From Planctomycetota bacterium (GTDB taxonomy: Bacteria > Planctomycetota > JAJSAM01 > JAJVHW01), in assembly GCA_024280885.1 (NCBI GenBank), contig JAJRPF010000003.1:27876-91875 (forward strand): 64,000 nucleotides of DNA. Reading direction: 5' to 3'. Position 1 is the first letter of the stretch; each line of letters opens with the position of its first letter. Shown here one piece after another: positions 58,973 to 64,000 of the stretch. The notes below the pieces were generated by a model, which saw nothing but the letters and a program-made list of their open reading frames with translations, was not told the DNA's origin and searched no databases. Both the position numbers and the translations under genes were made by a program.

Positions 58973-59566
58973 ATGCCGCTGCTCTCTGCCGCAGGACTGA
59001 TCAACGGCCCGCTCGGCCCGATCGACGTCGCGGTGGATGCCAGCGAGTGCGTCGCCGTGCAAGGCCCGTCCGGTTCAGGGAAGACGCTTCTCCTGCGTGC
59101 GCTGGCGGATCTCGATCCGGCTGCCGGTGACGTGCGTCTCGAAGGCGTATCACGGGCGGCGATCCCTGGCCCGGAGTGGCGGCGGCGCGTGGGCTATGTG
59201 CCCGCCGAACCGGGGTGGTGGAGTGACGATCCGGCCGCGCATCTCGCCGACGTCTCCGCCGCGCTGGTGGAGTTCTCACGACTGGGTCTCGAAGACGCTG
59301 TGCTGCGGCGTCCCGTTGCGCAGCTCTCGACCGGAGAGCGGCAGCGCCTTGCGCTCATTCGGGCTCTTCAGCGCGACCCGCGCGTGCTCTTGCTCGACGA
59401 GCCGACGGCGGCCCTCGATCCGGAGGCCACACGCGCCGTCGAGCGCCTGATCGCGGAGCGCCAGGCCACCGGGACCAGTGTTCTGTGGGTGACGCACGAC
59501 CGTTCGCAGACGGAGCGCGTCGCATCGCGGGTCGTCTCGCTCCGCGGCGGGCGGTTGGAGTCGTAG
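58973..59566 (+). CDS. ABC ATPase, FetA (YbbL)-like
   Basis: A compact 197-aa ATPase with Walker A GPSGSGKT, signature LSTGERQRLALIRAL, Walker B VLLLDEPTAALDP and H-loop VTHD. The short length and the immediate downstream FetB/YbbM-like permease (3-bp gap) indicate a FetAB-type pair, implicated in iron export and peroxide resistance in E. coli. Confidence 0.87.
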   Translation: MPLLSAAGLINGPLGPIDVAVDASECVAVQGPSGSGKTLLLRALADLDPAAGDVRLEGVSRAAIPGPEWRRRVGYVPAEPGWWSDDPAAHLADVSAALVEFSRLGLEDAVLRRPVAQLSTGERQRLALIRALQRDPRVLLLDEPTAALDPEATRAVERLIAERQATGTSVLWVTHDRSQTERVASRVVSLRGGRLES

Positions 59567-59568
59567 CG

Positions 59569-60411
59569 ATGCATGTCATGCTCGCAGTCGACGTCACCAC
59601 CATCATCCCCATCGGTGCGGGCGATATCGCGATCGCCGCGGCGTTGCTTCTTGTTCACGGGGGACTCTCTCTGGCCCTCGGATTGGGCGTCGGCCGACAG
59701 GTGCTCGTCGCCGCGGCGCGGATGGTGATCCAGCTCCTGGCGGTCGGCTTCGTGCTCGTCGCACTCTTCGAGCGCATGTCGCCTTGGCTGACAGGAGTCA
59801 CGGCGCTCGTCATGATCCTCTTTGCCGGGCGCGAAGTCTCGGCGCGCCAGGATCGGCGCCTGGCGGGGCCGTGGGCGTACGCTCTCGGCACCGGGGCGAT
59901 GCTCTTCGCTGCGTTCGCCGTGACGCTCCTTGCCCTGACTACAGCGGTTCGTCCGCAACCGTGGTACGACGCGCGGTACGCCATCCCTCTGCTCGGCATG
60001 GTGCTGGGCAACACGCTGAACGGGATCAGTCTTGGTCTTCATGCCCTGACGGTGGGGCTCGTGCGCGAGCGGTCATCCGTCGAAGCTCTGCTCTGCCTCG
60101 GCGCCACGCGCTGGGAGGCCACGCGTCCGGTCGTGGTCGATGCTCTGCGAACCGGCCTCATGCCGATCGTGAATGCGATGGCCGCGACCGGGCTCGTGGC
60201 TCTACCGGGGATGATTACGGGGCAGATCCTGGCCGGTGCCGAGCCTCTGATGGCCGTGCGCTACCAGATGCTCATCATGTTCCTCATCGCGGGCGGTACG
60301 GCGCTCGGCGCCACGGCCGCCGTTTTCGGCGGGGTCCTCCGGCTCACGGATGGGCGGCACCGACTGCGCCTCGACCGTCTCACGCCGTCGCGCGCGGCAA
60401 GTCCCCGCTGA
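59569..60411 (+). CDS. FetB (YbbM/UPF0014)-like ABC permease
   Basis: The ATG at 59569, 3 bp after the ATPase stop, gives 280 aa. About seven helices and the conserved YAIPLLGMVLGNTLNGISLG, LCLGATRWEATRPVV and MAATGLVALPGMITGQILAG segments identify the UPF0014/FetB family. It pairs with the upstream ATPase. Export of iron or another metal is inferred from the family. Confidence 0.9.
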   Translation: MHVMLAVDVTTIIPIGAGDIAIAAALLLVHGGLSLALGLGVGRQVLVAAARMVIQLLAVGFVLVALFERMSPWLTGVTALVMILFAGREVSARQDRRLAGPWAYALGTGAMLFAAFAVTLLALTTAVRPQPWYDARYAIPLLGMVLGNTLNGISLGLHALTVGLVRERSSVEALLCLGATRWEATRPVVVDALRTGLMPIVNAMAATGLVALPGMITGQILAGAEPLMAVRYQMLIMFLIAGGTALGATAAVFGGVLRLTDGRHRLRLDRLTPSRAASPR

Positions 60412-60560
60412 GTGCGTCCTTCACGGCGTCACCGCGATCCCCGTGACCACGGTCACAGCCTGGCTTGCGGCGGAAACGCGGTCAGCGCCCCGCTCGCCTC
60501 GGAATTCGGGTACGATCACGATCGGAAGAACGGAGCCAGACATCGACCGAAGGGGTGCAT

Positions 60561-61184
60561 ATGACGCGCTTGAAGAACGTTTCTTCTCTGTTACTGCTCA
60601 TCGGGATGCTCGTCGTGCTGCCGACATGCAATGGGATCTCCGACGCGCTGAGTGGTCTTGGCTCGTCCGGAGCCGCGGTGAACTCGGCCATCGATGCCGC
60701 GAACGGACGCGTCTCGCTGCTGAGCTCGGAGAGCAACCCCTCGAGCGCCCAGAGACGCGAGCTCAAGTTCATGCGCAAGGCCGTCGATGCGGCACGCGTC
60801 ATGACGAGCCCAGCCGAGGACGTTCCGGTCGCCAAGGGCGTGGCGGCTGCGAAGCGCTTTCTCAAGTTCCTCCGCAAGGCAGGCAATCGTGAGATCTTGG
60901 ATCCTCTCGAGAGCAGCCTCCCGTCGATCCTCATCTCCGGCAACGCCCGGGCGCGCTCCGACGCGCGCGAATTCCTGAGCGCTCTCTCGCAGAACCCCAG
61001 CTCGAACGAAGGCAGGGTCGCGAAGAAGATCGACAAGCGGATCAAGCAGGGCGAAAAGCTCGAGGCAAAGGCGTCGAAGGCTTCCGAGAGGAGCGCACGC
61101 AAGGCCGAGAAGTTCCGCTGCGCGGCGTTGAAGAAGTATGCCCAGGCGATCGACCTCGGCCGCAAGGTGCTCGACACGCAGTAG
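60561..61184 (+). CDS. Small basic lipoprotein, helical
   Basis: The ATG at 60561 (not 60465) starts a lipoprotein-like signal (VSSLLLLIGMLVVLPTC, then NGIS). The 207-aa product is rich in Ala, Lys and Ser, with a long predicted coiled coil near the C-terminus (KKIDKRIKQGEKLEAKASKA). No family recognised. It is followed after about 150 bp by a large exported protein on the same strand. Confidence 0.75.
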   Translation: MTRLKNVSSLLLLIGMLVVLPTCNGISDALSGLGSSGAAVNSAIDAANGRVSLLSSESNPSSAQRRELKFMRKAVDAARVMTSPAEDVPVAKGVAAAKRFLKFLRKAGNREILDPLESSLPSILISGNARARSDAREFLSALSQNPSSNEGRVAKKIDKRIKQGEKLEAKASKASERSARKAEKFRCAALKKYAQAIDLGRKVLDTQ

Positions 61185-61332
61185 ACGTGCTCCGGGAGAA
61201 CACCGCTCCCCCGTCGGAGCCGCAAGTGCGACTTCGGTCGCAGACCCGTGCTACGGATCCACCCTGACTCTGGCCGATGAGTGCCTGCTGCCAGTGTGTT
61301 CGGCGAGCCTTTCGCCGGAAGGGATCAGGATC

Positions 61333-63801
61333 ATGCGCACCCGTCTGTTAGGCCCCCTTGCGGGTGCCGTCGCGCTGTCCGCCGTGGCATGCCTCTCCGC
61401 TCGCGCAGGCGTGAACGTCGAGATCAACCCGAATGCGAAGGTGGCGGGCACGCTCGACGGCGATGGCGACACCGATACGTTCCGTTTCGACGCGACGGCG
61501 GGTGCCACCCTCTCGATCGCCGTCAAGGCGAAGAAGAAGGCCAAGCTCGACTTCACTCTGGAACTGACTCTCAAGGGCGGCGATCCGATCGACCTGACCG
61601 GTGCGTCCGCGTTTCAGGATAAGGACAAGTCCATCAAGGTGAAGGGCCTGCTCCTCGCGCAGAACGGACGTTACGTCCTGCGTGTCGGCGGTGTGGGCGA
61701 AGGCGAGTACGCACTAAAGGTGAAGGCCAAGCCGCAGAAGGCGTTCAAGGCGCGTCGCATGGTGGCCGGATCCGCGCTTGTGCCGTTCGCGTTTTCGGCG
61801 CCGCGCGGCGCGAAGGTCGTGATCAAGACCAAGCAGTCCAAGGGCAGCGCGGCCCTGCCGATGCTCGACGGCGGGTCGGTCAAGGGCACGTCGAGTTCGC
61901 TGACTCTTCTCTCGCTCGCGGCGAGCGGTCTGCAGGAGATCAACGTCAACAACACGTCTGACACGGATGGTGACCTCGACATCTCTGTGAAGGTGACCCC
62001 GAAGAAGGCCAAAGCGGAGAAGGTGGATGTCCGCGCCCGCGCACTCGGAGGAGCCGACGGCGGTGGCACTGCCTTCTCTGCGACCGTGCGTGCGACGGAT
62101 GGCGGCGAGGTGGCGATCCCGTTCACCGATCCGCTGATCGGCGGCGCGGGCGTACTCGTTCCGGCAGGGGCGCTTGCGGTGGACGCGCGCATCAGCGTGA
62201 CTTCGGCAGCCGTTCTGGTGGCGCCCGACCCCGAGACGCAGCAGTCATCGGGCCCGGCGATCCGCTTCGGCCCCGACGGCCTGCAGTTCAGCGAGAACGC
62301 GACGGTGACGATCCCGTGGGATCCGTCCGCGTTCCCGATCGGTGTCGATCCGGTCACAGCTCTGCGCGTGATCCGCGTCCAGTCCGACGGCACCGAGACG
62401 GTGATCATCCCGACGTTCGTTGACGTCGAGAACGGGCTCTGCACCGTGCCGACGAGCGGCTTCTCGACGTTCATGGCGTTCTCGCCGCGCGGTACACCGG
62501 ATCTCGAGGGCGTCCCGTTTTGGGTGACCAGCTTGAAACTCTGCGTGAACGAGGACGATCTCTTCAACGCGGACAGTCGCGAGCGCCAGATCACCTTCTT
62601 CGCCGGCACCCTGGACTTCGGCGCACCGGATACGCCGGGTGGCATCGCCCTGGCCGGTGTCGAGTCGACCGTCACGTTCAGTCATGACTCTTTCGGCGGA
62701 GCCATCGTCAGCCCCGTCGAACTGCCGCCGATGGGAGCGAGCGGATCGTGGTTCTACTTCCCGGACGGCCAGTCGATCGGCGCAGACTTCCAGGCCGGAC
62801 CAGAAACGGATTTAGTGGACTTCTACCTTGCCGAGGACGGCTCCGCTCTCGTCTCACGCGAACAGGGCGACTCCGGTGATCCGTGCGTCTCCATGGATGT
62901 GGCGATCCGGCGTTCCGCGACGCCGCTTACCGCCGCGGACGTGGCGGGCGACTACTTCCTCGGCGGTTCCGAGGTGCGAGGGACCGAGCAGGAGGGCGTC
63001 CTCGGCCCCGTCATCCTCGACCTCGCCTCGACGTTCGGTTCTCTCACGTTGCGCCAGAACGGAACCTGGACCGTGAGCCTCGACACCAACTCGCAGCGCT
63101 TCGATCCCGCACGCGGTATTGAGACGGGCTCGTTCAAGACGAACGGGTCTGGCACGTTTCGCTTCGCCGGCGCGGGTGATCCGGCGGTCTTCGCTGGCTC
63201 GCTTGTCCTGGCAAGCGAGGAAGATGGCGATTTCCTGCGGGTCTTTCCCTCGGCGGATGGGCAGACGCTGCTCGCCGTCTCGGAACAGGCCGACATCGGT
63301 GGTCAGTTCTACGTCGGAACACGCATGGCGAAGGGGCTGACCACGCAGAAGGCAGCGGGCGACTTCGCCGTACGGGTCCTGCTGCCCGAGGACCTCGTGA
63401 CCTACACCGTCTTCGACGGGCTGAACAACATCGATATCCCCGATTTCGGCGCGCTTGGATCGGTCGACCAGTTGTCCACGCTCGCGCCGAACGGGGACGC
63501 CAACTTCTTCAACGGTATCGCCAAATTCGTCGCGCGCGATCCGGCTGCCGGTCCCGGCGGCGTCAGCAACAACAACTTCTTCGGGTTCACGTTCGAGGAC
63601 CGTCTGGCGATTGCAGCGAACGGTCGCGTGACCACCAATGGCGAGGACGCGATCACGGGGGCGTTCCGTGGCGACGGTCGGTTCGCATTCTGGGTCGAGG
63701 ACCTCCAGCGTGGCGGAGGCCCGTCGTTGAACGTCGCCCTGCGTCTGCCGCCCTCTTCCGGCATCGGTGAGGAGACGTTCCCGCCGCTCGGGAAGAGGTA
63801 G
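61333..63801 (+). CDS. Large exported PPC-like / ZU5-like protein
   Basis: From the ATG at 61333 this is an 822-aa precursor with a Sec signal (LLGPLAGAVALSAVACLSARA-G). Residues 25-115 resemble a bacterial pre-peptidase C-terminal (PPC) domain (GTLDGDGDTDTFRFDATAGA). A second similar domain covers about 125-235. Residues about 270-375 carry a ZU5-like strand pattern (VLVPAGALAVDARISVTSAA; GPAIRFGPDGLQFSENATVT). The C-terminal half is beta-rich with unit pairs such as ADVAGDYFLGGSEVRG and KAAGDFAVRVLLPEDL. It is probably a surface or periplasmic structural protein. Its terminator follows 22 bp after the stop. Confidence 0.78.
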   Translation: MRTRLLGPLAGAVALSAVACLSARAGVNVEINPNAKVAGTLDGDGDTDTFRFDATAGATLSIAVKAKKKAKLDFTLELTLKGGDPIDLTGASAFQDKDKSIKVKGLLLAQNGRYVLRVGGVGEGEYALKVKAKPQKAFKARRMVAGSALVPFAFSAPRGAKVVIKTKQSKGSAALPMLDGGSVKGTSSSLTLLSLAASGLQEINVNNTSDTDGDLDISVKVTPKKAKAEKVDVRARALGGADGGGTAFSATVRATDGGEVAIPFTDPLIGGAGVLVPAGALAVDARISVTSAAVLVAPDPETQQSSGPAIRFGPDGLQFSENATVTIPWDPSAFPIGVDPVTALRVIRVQSDGTETVIIPTFVDVENGLCTVPTSGFSTFMAFSPRGTPDLEGVPFWVTSLKLCVNEDDLFNADSRERQITFFAGTLDFGAPDTPGGIALAGVESTVTFSHDSFGGAIVSPVELPPMGASGSWFYFPDGQSIGADFQAGPETDLVDFYLAEDGSALVSREQGDSGDPCVSMDVAIRRSATPLTAADVAGDYFLGGSEVRGTEQEGVLGPVILDLASTFGSLTLRQNGTWTVSLDTNSQRFDPARGIETGSFKTNGSGTFRFAGAGDPAVFAGSLVLASEEDGDFLRVFPSADGQTLLAVSEQADIGGQFYVGTRMAKGLTTQKAAGDFAVRVLLPEDLVTYTVFDGLNNIDIPDFGALGSVDQLSTLAPNGDANFFNGIAKFVARDPAAGPGGVSNNNFFGFTFEDRLAIAANGRVTTNGEDAITGAFRGDGRFAFWVEDLQRGGGPSLNVALRLPPSSGIGEETFPPLGKR

Positions 63802-63823
63802 TTCACGACTCTCCACTTGTCGC

Positions 63824-63860
63824 GAAGCCCGGTGCTCTACGCGCCGGGCTTCGGTCATTC
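63824..63860 (+). terminator. Terminator of the exported PPC/ZU5-like gene
   Basis: GAAGCCCGG and CCGGGCTTC form a perfect 9-bp stem around an 11-base loop, followed by GGTCATTCT. The T-tract is weak, but the position right after the stop codon supports the call. Confidence 0.7.
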
Positions 63861-63864
63861 TCGG

Positions 63865-64000
63865 CTAGCAGCCTGTCGGAGTAGTCCGTCGAGGACCGGG
63901 TTCGTCCAGGGGCGTCGTCCGTCGTGCTTGAGAGGCGAAGTCCCTGCCGAAGCAACATCGAGCCTGGCAAGTGCGACGGACGGCGTTCCTGGGCGGAGTC
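63865..64000 (+). mobile_element. Second copy of the CTAG element, cut by the window edge
   Basis: It starts CTAGCAGCCTGTCGGAGTAG and matches the reverse complement of 55887-56022 along 136 bp with about seven differences by eye. It begins 13 bp after the terminator stem. Whether it is another 206-bp MITE or the end of a full insertion sequence cannot be seen here. Confidence 0.85.

Overview
The window is GC-rich DNA from a Gram-negative-type bacterium. Lipoprotein signals, an Rnf complex, extracytoplasmic-function (ECF) sigma/FecR genes, large secreted beta-propeller, ZU5-like and TPR proteins, and an N-terminally anchored flotillin-like protein together suggest an uncultured member of the Planctomycetota or a neighbouring phylum. 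No rRNA or tRNA gene is present, so the assignment is inference. No CRISPR array, prophage or intact transposase was found. Start codons were chosen by Shine-Dalgarno (SD) sequences, signal peptides and gene overlaps, so many differ from the ORF track.

Layout. 1-6.8 kb: a secreted Asp-box propeller (-), a small membrane pair (46-aa protein and a DUF2752-like protein), a FecR-domain lipoprotein, and an ECF sigma factor fused to a membrane segment and a periplasmic domain. 6.9-16 kb: a HEAT-type protein, repeat-rich gene-poor DNA, an APH-like kinase, a GltS-type symporter, a TPR protein, a WD40-like protein, a GNAT and a small lipoprotein with a clear terminator. 16-26.8 kb: membrane proteins, a zinc-ribbon/TerB protein, an ICMT-like methyltransferase, two alpha/beta hydrolases, a TPR protein that looks like a CHAT protein without its protease, a second GNAT and a threonine-aldolase-like enzyme. 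26.9-36.3 kb: a propeller lipoprotein, an exported protein, an SPFH/flotillin-like protein, a rhodanese/DUF2892 protein, a CBS protein and a large interrupted membrane-protein gene.

36.3-51.6 kb (-) is the core of the window. It is a tightly packed 12-gene operon in the order korA-korB-unknown-rnfB-por-rnfC-rnfD-rnfG-rnfE-rnfA-(52-aa Cys-rich membrane protein)-apbE. It joins two 2-oxoacid:ferredoxin oxidoreductases to a complete Rnf ion pump. The pyruvate:ferredoxin oxidoreductase (POR) has its own C-terminal ferredoxin on a poly-Asp linker, and RnfB appears to have lost exactly one ferredoxin-type cluster. The inferred logic is oxidation of 2-oxoacids, transfer to ferredoxin, then Rnf reduction of NAD+ with ion export. 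ApbE would flavinylate RnfG and RnfD. A 52-aa gene in this operon is too short for the ORF track.

51.9-64 kb: a Na+/Pi symporter with a PhoU-domain partner, a polytopic His-rich protein with TPRs, a 206-bp MITE-like element whose edge overlaps the stop codon of an ABC-2 permease gene, the cognate ATPase, an AI-2E-type permease, a FetAB-like ABC pair, a small lipoprotein and a large exported PPC/ZU5-like protein. A second, nearly identical copy of the mobile element runs off the right edge.
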